From an uncultured Bacteroidales bacterium (GTDB lineage Bacteria > Bacteroidota > Bacteroidia > Bacteroidales > F082): a stretch of 64,000 bases of DNA. The position numbers and the translations under genes are program-made. The notes beneath the pieces are model-generated. The model was given only the letters and a program-made list of their open reading frames with translations. It did no database searches and had not been told where the DNA came from. This document shows, in pieces, positions 39,380 to 48,193 of this stretch (positions are counted from its first letter, which is position 1; each line of letters begins with the position of its first letter). The stretch lies in contig CAJOEP010000010.1 in the NCBI GenBank assembly GCA_905233445.1, positions 1 to 64,000 on the forward strand. Reading direction: 5' to 3'.

Positions 39380-40934
39380 AGAATGGAACGTCATCGTTCA
39401 TTTTAGAGCCTATTCGGCGTTCGTTTGGGGTGTTGAAATTGGCGTTAGGAGCAAATTGTGCCGGTTGGTCGTTGTTACCGCCGGCATTATTATTTTCATT
39501 GCCTGCAAAACTCTTGGTGTAATCCTGCTCGAGGTCTTCGAAACGGGCGTATTGTCCTACGAAACGAAGTTCGACATCACCGAGTTTGCCGTTACGGTGT
39601 TTTGCTATGCTGACAACGGCTTTGCCTTTGGTTGAAGAATGGTCTTCGTCTTCGCTAAGTCCATAATATTCAGGACGATAGATGAATAAAACCATATCAG
39701 CGTCCTGCTCGATAGCACCGGATTCACGAAGGTCGGAGAGGATAGGTTTCTTTGAGCCGGGACGTGTCTCGACGCTACGGGAGAGCTGTGAAAGAGCAAG
39801 AACAGGGATGTTAAGCTCTTTGGCGAGACTCTTCAACGAACGAGAGATATTACTGATTTCCTGCTCGCGGTTGCCGTTTTTCTCTGTTTTTGCAGTCATA
39901 AGTTGCAGATAATCAATGAAAATCATCTGAATATCGTGCTGTTGTTTGAGTCGGCGGCACTTTGCTCTAAGGTCGAAGACCGAGAGCTGAGGTGTGTCGT
40001 CGATATAAAGTTTTGCGTTGATGAGCGGAGTGACTTTTGTATTAAGTTGCTGCCATTCGTATTCGGCGAGCTGTCCGGAACGCAGTTTGTCAGCTGTGAG
40101 CGATGTCTCCGAAGAAATCAGACGTGTGACGAGCTGCACTGAAGACATCTCGAGTGAGAAGAATGCGATAGGCTTATTGAAATCGACGGCTGCGTTACGT
40201 GCCATGTTGAGGGCGAACGCTGTCTTACCCATACTCGGACGTGCGGCGAGGATGATGAGGTCGGATTTCTGCCAGCCTTGAGTGATGCGGTCGAGCTCTG
40301 TATAGCCTGAAGGCACGCCACGAAGGGCAGAACCGGCATTTTTCGCCTTTTCGATGTCGTCGATGGCGAGCTTCACGAGGTCGGGCATCTGGTCGTAGTT
40401 GCGTCGCAGGTTATTCTCGCTGATTTGGAACAACTTGTTTTCCGCTGAATCCAGCAAATCGAACACATCGGCGGATTCTTCGTAGGCGTCTTTTATCGTC
40501 TCAGAAGAAATCTGAATGAGCTGACGCTGGATGTGTTTCTGTAATATGATTCTTGAGTGATACTCAATATTTGCTGACGACACAACGCGGTTGGTAAGCT
40601 GCGAGATGTAATACGCACCACCCACGGCCTCAAGGTCGCCAGTCGTCTTGAGATGATTGGTGACTGTGAGGATATCGACAGGCTCAGATTTGGTGAACAA
40701 ATCCTTGATTGCCGCAAAAATTATCTGATGCGCCTCCTTGTAAAACACCTCTGGCGACAAAATGTCTATCACAGCGTTCACTGCCTCTTTTTCGAGCATG
40801 AGCGCACCCAAAACAACCTCCTCCAAATCGACTGCTTGAGGTGGTATTCTTCCTTGACTATTAAGCACATCCACGCTTGGAGTGGTGGCTTGTGACCTAA
40901 TAAAACCCGATTTTTTAATGCTGTCATTATTCAT
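39378..40934 (-). CDS. dnaB: Replicative DNA helicase DnaB
   Basis: Hexameric 5'-3' helicase that unwinds DNA at the fork. 518 residues: N-terminal DnaB domain (about 30-135; PQAVDLEEVVLGALMLEKEA), linker helix, and a RecA-like C-terminal domain with Walker A ARPSMGKTAFALN near residue 235, Walker B FIDYLQLM and the arginine finger region near the end. The tail is Asn/Gly-rich (NENNNAGGNNDQ), common in Bacteroidota. The stop codon overlaps the repeat array. The promoter box is four bases before the ATG. Confidence 0.96.
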   Translation of the reverse strand: MNNDSIKKSGFIRSQATTPSVDVLNSQGRIPPQAVDLEEVVLGALMLEKEAVNAVIDILSPEVFYKEAHQIIFAAIKDLFTKSEPVDILTVTNHLKTTGDLEAVGGAYYISQLTNRVVSSANIEYHSRIILQKHIQRQLIQISSETIKDAYEESADVFDLLDSAENKLFQISENNLRRNYDQMPDLVKLAIDDIEKAKNAGSALRGVPSGYTELDRITQGWQKSDLIILAARPSMGKTAFALNMARNAAVDFNKPIAFFSLEMSSVQLVTRLISSETSLTADKLRSGQLAEYEWQQLNTKVTPLINAKLYIDDTPQLSVFDLRAKCRRLKQQHDIQMIFIDYLQLMTAKTEKNGNREQEISNISRSLKSLAKELNIPVLALSQLSRSVETRPGSKKPILSDLRESGAIEQDADMVLFIYRPEYYGLSEDEDHSSTKGKAVVSIAKHRNGKLGDVELRFVGQYARFEDLEQDYTKSFAGNENNNAGGNNDQPAQFAPNANFNTPNERRIGSKMNDDVPF

Positions 40935-40938
40935 ACCA

Positions 40939-40946
40939 CAAAATTA
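40939..40946 (-). promoter_or_regulatory. -7 box four bases before the dnaB ATG
   Basis: TAATTTTG on the minus strand, the same spacing as between the tRNA promoter box and the tRNA 5' end, so a leaderless dnaB mRNA is predicted. Confidence 0.65.
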
Positions 40947-40964
40947 TGAATAATGATGGTTTGT

Positions 40965-42245
40965 TTATAAGATGTTGATAACTTTTTTGTATATCTCACG
41001 CAAAGCTTTGTTTTCAGATTCTAAATCGTTGGTAATCAAACTGCGTTCCATGATGTTATCGCTTAAAGCATTCAAAATTATCCTGCTGTGCTCGAAGAGC
41101 TTTTTGTCGGGAAAGACACTCTCATATACATTTTGCAAAGAGAAGTCGCTCTTGACCTTTTCATGATGAAACTTTGACTGTTGTAAAACGTCTTTAAAAT
41201 TGATGATTTTGTAATTTAACTCTTTGGATTCCAATATGTTATATTTCTGTAACGATGCTGTTATGTTCTGAGGGGCGAAACAAATGACACGCTCGAAACC
41301 AACGAGTTTTTCCGTCAGGATTTTCATGCTATCCCTCCATTTGGAGAGGTCGTCGAGGCTGTTCCAATTGTATATATGGTCGAAGTTTCCGTTGTTTGAG
41401 AGAATCGAGAAAGCTATGATGAACTCGGTGTATGGTTTGTCGCCATCGAAAAGCGGCACCGCGGGGCGATAAAACAGTAGATTTAAAAAAGCCGTTGACT
41501 TGTTTCTGTCGCCGAGAAGCTCGTAAAGTATTTTATAATCAATAGAATATGGTTTGTCGTTATCGTTTGGCACATCTTTCCAGCAGTGACCGTGAAATTC
41601 ACATCTGTATGGCGTGTCGCACTGGTTTCCAATCGGGATTTTAGGCGAATGCGGCAGTTTTATAATCTCTTTGAAATGCGAAATATTTTTTGCGATAACG
41701 TCATAATATTGCTCTGCATATTCTTTAACTGATTGAAATACAAATAGTTGTGATAAATCTAAATTGCCGTATCTAACATAATCGGCATTGATGTACATGA
41801 GTTGGATATCGGACAATGGTACGTTGCATCCTTTGAGGACGTAGTATTGCAGGGCTGCGTCTTTCATGTATGTTGTGCTTAGGCTCAGTGAACTTTTCAC
41901 CTCTATTGCACGCCATTTGTCACCGTCACGAACAATGATATCAAGCATGATGAGCGTATCGTCGTATTGAAATACGGCTTCATACATGACGTTGATTGCG
42001 GGATTACTGAGGTTTTTCAGCGTTTCCGCCACTTTTTTACTGAATTGTGACGGAGAGCTGGGTGTCATGTTAACGCCTCCTGGAAAAAACTGCTGCGCCA
42101 GGATACCGACATCGGTGCCGCGTTTGAATTTGGCGCGTTGCTCCATGCTAAGTTTGTCGCGTAAAAACGGGCGGTTTTTAAATAAATATAAGGCTTTTTC
42201 ACATTGTTCGCCTTTGATATATGTTGATTTTGATAAAATATGCAT
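40965..42245 (-). CDS. PD-(D/E)XK nuclease-like protein (DUF2779 type)
   Basis: 426 residues from the ATG at 42245 (MHILSKSTYIKGEQCEKALY). A PD-(D/E)XK core is visible: LDIIVRDGDKWRAIEVKSS near residue 140, with the Asp, Glu and Lys of the catalytic set. Cys residues (EQCEKA near residue 15; CDTPYRCEFHGHC near residue 230) form a likely iron-sulfur cluster site, as in Cas4/AddB-type nucleases. The C-terminal half looks like the exonuclease-fold DUF2779. Its function is unknown, probably DNA or RNA processing. It starts one base after the MATE stop region, so the two are co-transcribed. Confidence 0.82.
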   Translation of the reverse strand: MHILSKSTYIKGEQCEKALYLFKNRPFLRDKLSMEQRAKFKRGTDVGILAQQFFPGGVNMTPSSPSQFSKKVAETLKNLSNPAINVMYEAVFQYDDTLIMLDIIVRDGDKWRAIEVKSSLSLSTTYMKDAALQYYVLKGCNVPLSDIQLMYINADYVRYGNLDLSQLFVFQSVKEYAEQYYDVIAKNISHFKEIIKLPHSPKIPIGNQCDTPYRCEFHGHCWKDVPNDNDKPYSIDYKILYELLGDRNKSTAFLNLLFYRPAVPLFDGDKPYTEFIIAFSILSNNGNFDHIYNWNSLDDLSKWRDSMKILTEKLVGFERVICFAPQNITASLQKYNILESKELNYKIINFKDVLQQSKFHHEKVKSDFSLQNVYESVFPDKKLFEHSRIILNALSDNIMERSLITNDLESENKALREIYKKVINIL

Positions 42246-42246
42246 C

Positions 42247-43554
42247 TTATTGATTATTAGGAAGTTGAAAAATGTTTTTCTTTGCAAAGAAGGTCATGGA
42301 GATGCCTCTTGCGAGCATGAAACCAAGGAATGCGATCCATAGTCCGTGATTGCCGAAAAGCGGTGTCAGTATATACCACATCGGCAGGAATACTATAAGC
42401 GACGAGATAATCATGGTGTTGCGGATGGCTTTGGATGCCGTGGCGCCGATGTATATGCCGTCCCAAAGGAATGCCGCGAAGGTGATGATAGGAATCAGCA
42501 CCATATAAATATAATAGGGCTGAATCTGTTCTATGATGACAGTCTGGTCGGAGATGATTTTTACGAACGGAGTGGGGAAGAGCGCGTAAAGAATCGCGAA
42601 CGGCACGCAAATATAGGCTCCCCATTTGAAAAGATGTGCCACTACACTGAAAAGGCTTTTTTCGTCGCGTGCGCCGATAAACTTTCCTACAAGAGCTTCG
42701 CCAGCATAGGCGAATCCATCGGTGAAATATGAGAAAATGTAGAAGAATTGTAGGAGTATCATATTGATACTTAGTATGTTATCTCCTAATTTCGCCGATT
42801 GGTTGGTGAAGAATGCTATAGTGAGCACGAGAAGTATGCTTCTAATCATCAGATCAGTATTGACCTTGAAAAACTTCTTTAATTTGTTGATATTCAATAA
42901 GATGTGAAAATCAATTTTAATCAGATAGTTTTTATATTTTATAAGGATGAACACTAATGCGGTGATTAGGCCGCAGTATTGAGCGATGACTGTTCCGAGA
43001 GCGACTCCAGCGACATCTTGTTTCAAGACTACGACGAAAAACACGCTGAAAACAATATTCAACACATTGATTATTATGGCAATAGCCATTGGTATTTTTG
43101 TATTTTGCATTCCTATGAACCAGCCGTTGAGGCAGTAGAGAAGCATGTTGGCTGGGGCGGCCCAAATTCTGACAAAGAAATATATGATAGCCAGATTTTT
43201 AACATCCTCGCTGCCTTCGAGAAGAGTGAGGCTTATGTTGGCGATGGGTTTTTGTAGGGATAATATTAATAGGAATGCGATTACGGCGATGCATAATGAC
43301 CTATATAGCGTGTAGCTTACCTCTGAAGAATCGTTTGCGCCATAAGATTGGGCAGTGAAACCGGTGGTGCCGGCGCGCAGAAAGCTGAAAAACGAGTACA
43401 AGACACTGAAAATGGTGCCACCCAAGGCTATTGCGCCGATATATAATGGGGAATTGAGATGCCCCATGAGAATCATATCAACCAGTCCGAGCAATGGAAT
43501 TGTTATGTTGCTGATAATGTTTGGAATGGCTAATTTTAGTATGGAACGATTCAT
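42247..43554 (-). CDS. MATE family efflux transporter
   Basis: 435 residues with twelve membrane helices from the start at 43554 (MNRSILKLAIPNIISNITIP). The frame is open upstream but lacks family similarity and covers the promoter. Typical segments are LVDMILMGHLNSPLYIGAIA and GTTGFTAQSYGANDSSEVSY in the first half and DGFAYAGEALVGKFIGARD in the second. The family exports cationic compounds against Na+ or H+. A DinF-like subtype is possible. Confidence 0.9.
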   Translation of the reverse strand: MNRSILKLAIPNIISNITIPLLGLVDMILMGHLNSPLYIGAIALGGTIFSVLYSFFSFLRAGTTGFTAQSYGANDSSEVSYTLYRSLCIAVIAFLLILSLQKPIANISLTLLEGSEDVKNLAIIYFFVRIWAAPANMLLYCLNGWFIGMQNTKIPMAIAIIINVLNIVFSVFFVVVLKQDVAGVALGTVIAQYCGLITALVFILIKYKNYLIKIDFHILLNINKLKKFFKVNTDLMIRSILLVLTIAFFTNQSAKLGDNILSINMILLQFFYIFSYFTDGFAYAGEALVGKFIGARDEKSLFSVVAHLFKWGAYICVPFAILYALFPTPFVKIISDQTVIIEQIQPYYIYMVLIPIITFAAFLWDGIYIGATASKAIRNTMIISSLIVFLPMWYILTPLFGNHGLWIAFLGFMLARGISMTFFAKKNIFQLPNNQ

Positions 43555-43570
43555 GCGAAAAAAATTTATG

Positions 43571-43578
43571 CAAAAATA
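43571..43578 (-). promoter_or_regulatory. -7 promoter box of the MATE operon
   Basis: TATTTTTG on the minus strand, 16 bases before the ATG at 43554. Confidence 0.7.
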
Positions 43579-43610
43579 AAAAATATTGGGCAATGTATTG
43601 AAAAAATCCG

Positions 43611-43618
43611 TAAATTTG
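43611..43618 (+). promoter_or_regulatory. Candidate distal promoter of the coiled-coil lipoprotein gene
   Basis: TAAATTTG with TTG 22 bases upstream; it would give a leader of about 200 bases. A second, closer candidate (TAATTTTG at 43766-43773) has a poorly spaced TTG. Confidence 0.4.
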
Positions 43619-43636
43619 CGCTGTAAATCATTGGGT

Positions 43637-43760
43637 TGTGGATTTTTGTGGAGTATTTCTACACTTTTCCACAATGTGTAATTGTGGAAACGAGAAAGAC
43701 TGAATTGTTAGAATATTGATTATCAATAGATTATAATTTATTTTAATTAAAATTGAAGTT
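43637..43760. other. DnaA-box-like cluster beside an AT-rich stretch
   Basis: In about 55 bases: TGTGGATTT (43637), TTTTCCACA (43665) and TGTGGAAAC (43685), one to two mismatches from the DnaA box. An inverted repeat TTTCCACAA/TTGTGGAAA (43666-43690) includes two of them. About 60 bases of nearly pure A+T follow, with the palindromes TTGATTATCAA and TTTTAATTAAAA. Genes diverge from this point. This could be a replication origin or only a regulatory leader. Confidence 0.3.
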
Positions 43761-43821
43761 TGGCATAATTTTGGCACAAACAATTATTCGTTAGCATAGA
43801 CTAATTTAAAATTATAGCAAA

Positions 43822-44682
43822 ATGAAAAAAGTATTAACAGTTTTGTCAGTCGCATTAGTAGCTTTAGTGTTAAGCTCATGCGTTGAGAGTTCAAAGAAGT
43901 ATCAGACATTATTGGCAGAGAAGGAAGCCCTTGCTGTTGAAAACCAGAATCTGGAGACAGAGTTCAATGCAACAATCGGCATCATCAACGAAGTTGAGAA
44001 CAATCTTCAGGCAATCCGCGATGCAGAAGGCATGTTGACAGTTAAACAAGAAGGCACAGAGAGAGACCAGCTTGTTTCAGAACTTCTCCAAATCAAGATG
44101 AAGATGGCTGAGAACCATGCACGTTTGGACTCACTGAGCGAGGTTCTTGCTAAATCAAACAAGAACAATGCTAACCTCCGCGCTCAGATTAAGAAGCTTC
44201 AGGCTCAGTTGACCGAGAAGGAAGAAATGATTGCTAACTTACAGGAACAGATTGTTGCAAAAGACGGCCAGATTGCAAATCTGAACACACAGGTGGCAAA
44301 CCTCAACAACAATTTGAACAATGCTAACAACGAGATTTCTAACCTCAACACCAATTTGAACAACCAGACAAATGAGATGAACTCAGTTTATTATGTCGAT
44401 GGTTCAATGAAGGATTTGAAGGCTAAAGGCGTTATCCTCAGCAAGACAAAGGTTTTGAAGGGTGATGTCCCTACACAGGAATTCACAAAGGCTGACATGC
44501 GCGAACTCACCTCAATCGTGTTCAATTCAAAGAAGGCTGTTGTTCTCTCAACACATCCAGCTGAATCATACAACCTCGTGAAAGGTGTTGACGCTGAAGG
44601 TAAGAAAATCATGACACTTGAAATTACAAATCCAGAGATGTTCTGGAAAGTAACAAAATATTTGGTTGTTCTAACCAAGTAA
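43822..44682 (+). CDS. Coiled-coil lipoprotein
   Basis: 286 residues. Lipoprotein signal MKKVLTVLSVALVALVLSSC with Cys20. Residues about 25-190 are a long coiled coil; its last part is Asn-rich with near-heptad repeats (NLNTQVANLNNNLNNANNE). A compact C-terminal domain follows (about 193-286: YYVDGSMKDLKAKGVILSK, VVLSTHPAESYNLVKG, EMFWKVTKYLVVLTK). The family is widespread in Bacteroidota without known function; tethering between membrane and cell wall is plausible. It is monocistronic, ended by a very strong terminator, which suggests high expression. Confidence 0.85.
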   Translation: MKKVLTVLSVALVALVLSSCVESSKKYQTLLAEKEALAVENQNLETEFNATIGIINEVENNLQAIRDAEGMLTVKQEGTERDQLVSELLQIKMKMAENHARLDSLSEVLAKSNKNNANLRAQIKKLQAQLTEKEEMIANLQEQIVAKDGQIANLNTQVANLNNNLNNANNEISNLNTNLNNQTNEMNSVYYVDGSMKDLKAKGVILSKTKVLKGDVPTQEFTKADMRELTSIVFNSKKAVVLSTHPAESYNLVKGVDAEGKKIMTLEITNPEMFWKVTKYLVVLTK

Positions 44683-44709
44683 TTTTTCTGCTCGTTTTCA
44701 ATATTTACG

Positions 44710-44748
44710 GGAATCCGGCGCCGCCTGGCGCCGGATTCCTAATTTTTT
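44710..44748 (+). terminator. GC-rich intrinsic terminator
   Basis: Perfect 13-base stem GGAATCCGGCGCC (44710-44722) and complement (44727-44739), loop GCCT, then seven T residues. Confidence 0.95.
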
Positions 44749-44782
44749 TGTCTTTTTTTGACAGGTGTAAAAATAAAATATT

Positions 44783-44790
44783 TAATTTTG
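44783..44790 (+). promoter_or_regulatory. -7 promoter box of the regulator-transporter-peptidase operon
   Basis: TAATTTTG with TTG about 22 bases upstream; 13 bases to the ATG at 44804. Confidence 0.68.
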
Positions 44791-44803
44791 CACAACGAGC
44801 AGA

Positions 44804-46150
44804 ATGTTTATTATGTCAAAAAAGATATTGATAGTTGAAGACGACGTGGCCTTTGGCGTTATGCTGAAGACTTGGTTTACTAAAAACAACTGGGAAGCTG
44901 ATACTGTATCGACAATGTCAAAAGCTGTACAAGCTACCAATACTAGTCATTACGACTTGATACTTAGTGACTTGCGTCTTCCGGATGGTGATGGAATTTT
45001 ATTCCTTACAAGCCTTCGTGAGAAGAAAATAATGACACCTTTTATTATAATGACTGGTTATGCCGATGTCCAGACCGCTGTCAACGCAATCAAACTCGGC
45101 GCTTTCGATTATCTTAAGAAACCGATTATTCCTGATGTGTTGCAGCAGAAGATCGAACTGGCACTGAAACAGTCGGACGTTGAAATCAAAAAAGAGGAAA
45201 AAAGAGTGCCACAGCGCGACATAACAAAAGTTGTGAAAGGGAACAGTCCTGTTATTCAGAGGGTTTACACTCATATATCGCTTGTCGCACCGACAAAGAT
45301 GTCGGTACTCATCCTTGGAGAAAGCGGTACCGGCAAGGAATATATCGCCAGGATGATTCATGAACAGAGCGGACGCAAAGACAAACCATTTATCGCGGTT
45401 GACTGCGGAAGTCTTTCGATGGAGTTGGCACCTTCTGAACTTTTTGGACACAAAAAAGGCTCGTTCACTTCGGCTATAGCTGATAAAAGGGGAGTTTTTG
45501 AAGAAGCTAAGGGTGGTACGGTGTTTCTCGACGAGGTTGGAAACCTGCCTTACGAGGTGCAGAAACAACTTTTGAGAGCTTTGCAGGAACAGAAGGTTAG
45601 ACCTGTCGGCTCAGCACAGGATATAAACGTTGATGTGAGAATCGTGGCGGCAACAAATGAAGATTTGGAAAAAGCCATTGAAGAAGGACGTTTCCGTCAG
45701 GATTTGTACCATCGCATTAATGAATTTTCGATAGTAGTGCCTCCATTGCGCGACAGACTTGATGATTTGGAAGAGTTTGCATATCATTTCTTGGTACAAG
45801 CCAATGATGAGTTGGGTAAAAATGTGAAACGTATATCAGCGAAGGCGATAGAAAAGCTTAAGGAATATAGATGGGACGGGAATTTACGTGAGCTGAGAAA
45901 TGTGATACGCAGAGCGACATTATTTGCTGAGAATCAGGAGATTACAGAAGACAATCTGCCTGTTTTGACAAGTCGTATTGTAAAGCCGCAGGAGGTTGAG
46001 GACATGGCGTTGCAGCCTGGCGACGAGAAAGAACAGATCATGGCGGCGTTGCGCAAAGCTCGCGGCAACAAGACCGTGGCGGCGAAACTGCTTCAGATTG
46101 ACCGCAAGACTTTATACAATAAGATGCATCTTTACGAAATAGAATTGTAA
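44804..46150 (+). CDS. NtrC-type sigma-54 response regulator
   Basis: 448 residues (an ATG at 44813 is an equally good start). Receiver domain about 5-125 with phospho-acceptor Asp in LILSDLRLPDGD; AAA+ domain about 150-380 with Walker A GESGTGKE and Walker B GGTVFLDEVG; Fis-type helix-turn-helix at the end (NKTVAAKLLQIDRKTLYNKM). The sigma-54-contacting loop reads GSFTSA in place of the consensus GAFTGA, keeping only the Phe-Thr core. No partner kinase is adjacent. It is followed by a peptide transporter and a peptidase, 17 and 19 bases apart. Confidence 0.92.
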   Translation: MFIMSKKILIVEDDVAFGVMLKTWFTKNNWEADTVSTMSKAVQATNTSHYDLILSDLRLPDGDGILFLTSLREKKIMTPFIIMTGYADVQTAVNAIKLGAFDYLKKPIIPDVLQQKIELALKQSDVEIKKEEKRVPQRDITKVVKGNSPVIQRVYTHISLVAPTKMSVLILGESGTGKEYIARMIHEQSGRKDKPFIAVDCGSLSMELAPSELFGHKKGSFTSAIADKRGVFEEAKGGTVFLDEVGNLPYEVQKQLLRALQEQKVRPVGSAQDINVDVRIVAATNEDLEKAIEEGRFRQDLYHRINEFSIVVPPLRDRLDDLEEFAYHFLVQANDELGKNVKRISAKAIEKLKEYRWDGNLRELRNVIRRATLFAENQEITEDNLPVLTSRIVKPQEVEDMALQPGDEKEQIMAALRKARGNKTVAAKLLQIDRKTLYNKMHLYEIEL

Positions 46151-46167
46151 ATCAATAAATTAGCGTT

Positions 46168-48174
46168 ATGGAAGAGAATGAAAAAATCGGATTGCCGGAG
46201 AATGCGCAGCGTGAGTTGAAGCCCGGTGAGGTTTATGAACCAATTTTGTCATCACAGAAAAAATACAAAGAGGTCACAGCATGGTCGGTGATTGTAGGTT
46301 TGCTCATGACAATTTTGTTTTCTGCCGCGGCTGCCTATCTGGGATTGAAAGTTGGTCAGGTGTTTGAGGCGGCCATCCCGATAGCAATAATTGCAATCGG
46401 ACTCTCAAGTGTTGCAAAGAGAAACGACGCTTTGTCGCAGAATGTCATCATCCAGTCGATTGGCGGATGTTCGGGTGGCGTTGTTGCCGGAGCCATATTC
46501 ACTTTGCCGGCGTTGTATATACTTCAAGGCAGAGGATATGAGATTGAAATCAATTATTGGCAGGTGTTTTTGAGCTCGTTGCTGGGCGGCGTTCTCGGTA
46601 TATTGTTCTTAATTCCTTTCAGAAAGTATTTCGTTAAGGAACAGCATGGAAAATTCCCGTTCCCGGAGGCGACGGCTACGACACAAGTTCTTGTGAGCGG
46701 CCAGAAAAAAGGCAAGGACTCGTTGCTACTTGTGATTAGCGGATTGATTGGCGGCGTTTATGATTTCATCATTTCTACTTTCGGTTGGTGGTCGGAGACG
46801 GTGACAACCAAAGTCGTGGGTTGGGGTGCGGCACTTGCTGATAAGGTTAAGCTTATGTTTAAGGTGAACGTTGGGGCGGCTGTGCTTGGTTTAGGCTACA
46901 TCATCGGACTGAAGTATGCATTCATCATCTGCTGTGGCTCAATGCTGGTGTGGTTTATTATCATTCCGGGTATGAATCTGATCTGGGGAAACGACATAAT
47001 CGATATGATGCATGCCGGAATCACCATGAGAATCGGGGAGATGTCGCCAGAGATGATTTTCACAAGTTATGCGCGTCATATCGGAATTGGAGGCATTGCT
47101 ATGGCTGGTGTGATAAGCATCATCAAGTCGTGGGGTGTGATAAAATCGTCGGTCGGACTTGCCGCTAATGAGTTTAAAGGAAAGAAATCGTCAGGTGTGG
47201 AGGTGGAGAGAACGCAGAAAGACCTCTCGATGAAGTTTATCGTGATAGGAATTGTGGCTATTTTGCTATTGACGTTTGTTTTCTTCCGTTTTGGAGTTGT
47301 CGATAACTTCGGACATGCGGCGATAGGCATCTTGGTTGTGGCGGTGATAGCTTTTCTGTTCACTACCGTTGCGGCAAACGCTATTGCAATAGTTGGGTCA
47401 AATCCGGTGAGCGGCATGACATTGATGACTCTGATTTTGGCTTCTTTGGTGATGGTGGCAGCTGGATTGAGTGGGGCTGCGGGCATGACGGCGGCGTTGA
47501 TAATTGGCGGTGTGGTCTGCACGGCTCTCGCTGTCGCCGGCGCGTTCATTACCGATTTGAAGGTTGGATACTGGATAGGAACCACTCCTAAGAATCAGGA
47601 AATATGGAAATTTGTCGGCGTGGCTGTGGCTTCGGCGACGGTCGCCGGTGTCATCATGATTTTGAACAAGGCATACGGGTTTACCGGAGAAGGCGCTCTC
47701 GTGGCTCCTCAGGCCAATGCAATGTCGGCGGTTATAGAGCCTATGATGTCAGGCGGCAACGCTCCTTGGCTTCTTTACGGCATCGGCGCATGTATTGCGT
47801 TGATTCTCACTTTTTTAAAGATTCCGGCACTGCCGTTTGCACTCGGAATGTTCATCCCTATTGATTTGAACATACCTTTGTTAATAGGAGGCGCAATATC
47901 ATGGTTTGTCTCATCACGTTCTAAAGACGAAAAAGTCAACAAGGCACGTTATGACCGTGGAACTCTTATCGCTTCAGGATTCATTGCAGGCGGTGCGTTG
48001 ATGGGCGTCGTGAGCGCAATACTGAAGTTCGCAAATGTCGATTTGTTGGCAAGAACAGCCGATGGCTCACTCTTTGCATCGACACCATTGGCATCATTGA
48101 TAGCACTTGTGATGTATATCACGATTATTGTTTACATGATTTGGGATTCAAAACGTGCTAAAATTGAAGAATAA
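46168..48174 (+). CDS. OPT family oligopeptide transporter
   Basis: A 668-residue membrane protein with about 15-16 helices, likely a proton-coupled importer of small peptides. Family segments are visible: AAAAYLGLKVGQVFEAAIPI near residue 60, QSIGGCSGGVVAGAIFTLPA near residue 97, FPFPEATATTQVLVSGQKKG and LGMFIPIDLNIPLLIGGAIS. Some OPT members move metal chelates; here the gene next door encodes tripeptidase PepT, which supports peptide uptake. Confidence 0.92.
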   Translation: MEENEKIGLPENAQRELKPGEVYEPILSSQKKYKEVTAWSVIVGLLMTILFSAAAAYLGLKVGQVFEAAIPIAIIAIGLSSVAKRNDALSQNVIIQSIGGCSGGVVAGAIFTLPALYILQGRGYEIEINYWQVFLSSLLGGVLGILFLIPFRKYFVKEQHGKFPFPEATATTQVLVSGQKKGKDSLLLVISGLIGGVYDFIISTFGWWSETVTTKVVGWGAALADKVKLMFKVNVGAAVLGLGYIIGLKYAFIICCGSMLVWFIIIPGMNLIWGNDIIDMMHAGITMRIGEMSPEMIFTSYARHIGIGGIAMAGVISIIKSWGVIKSSVGLAANEFKGKKSSGVEVERTQKDLSMKFIVIGIVAILLLTFVFFRFGVVDNFGHAAIGILVVAVIAFLFTTVAANAIAIVGSNPVSGMTLMTLILASLVMVAAGLSGAAGMTAALIIGGVVCTALAVAGAFITDLKVGYWIGTTPKNQEIWKFVGVAVASATVAGVIMILNKAYGFTGEGALVAPQANAMSAVIEPMMSGGNAPWLLYGIGACIALILTFLKIPALPFALGMFIPIDLNIPLLIGGAISWFVSSRSKDEKVNKARYDRGTLIASGFIAGGALMGVVSAILKFANVDLLARTADGSLFASTPLASLIALVMYITIIVYMIWDSKRAKIEE

Positions 48175-48193
48175 TTAAAAAAGAATTGATAAA

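Noticed and set aside
40965-42245. Cas4 or AddB nuclease
   Set aside because: The PD-(D/E)XK core and Cys residues are shared with those families, but there are no CRISPR or AddA neighbours and the C-terminal half fits a DUF2779-type protein better.
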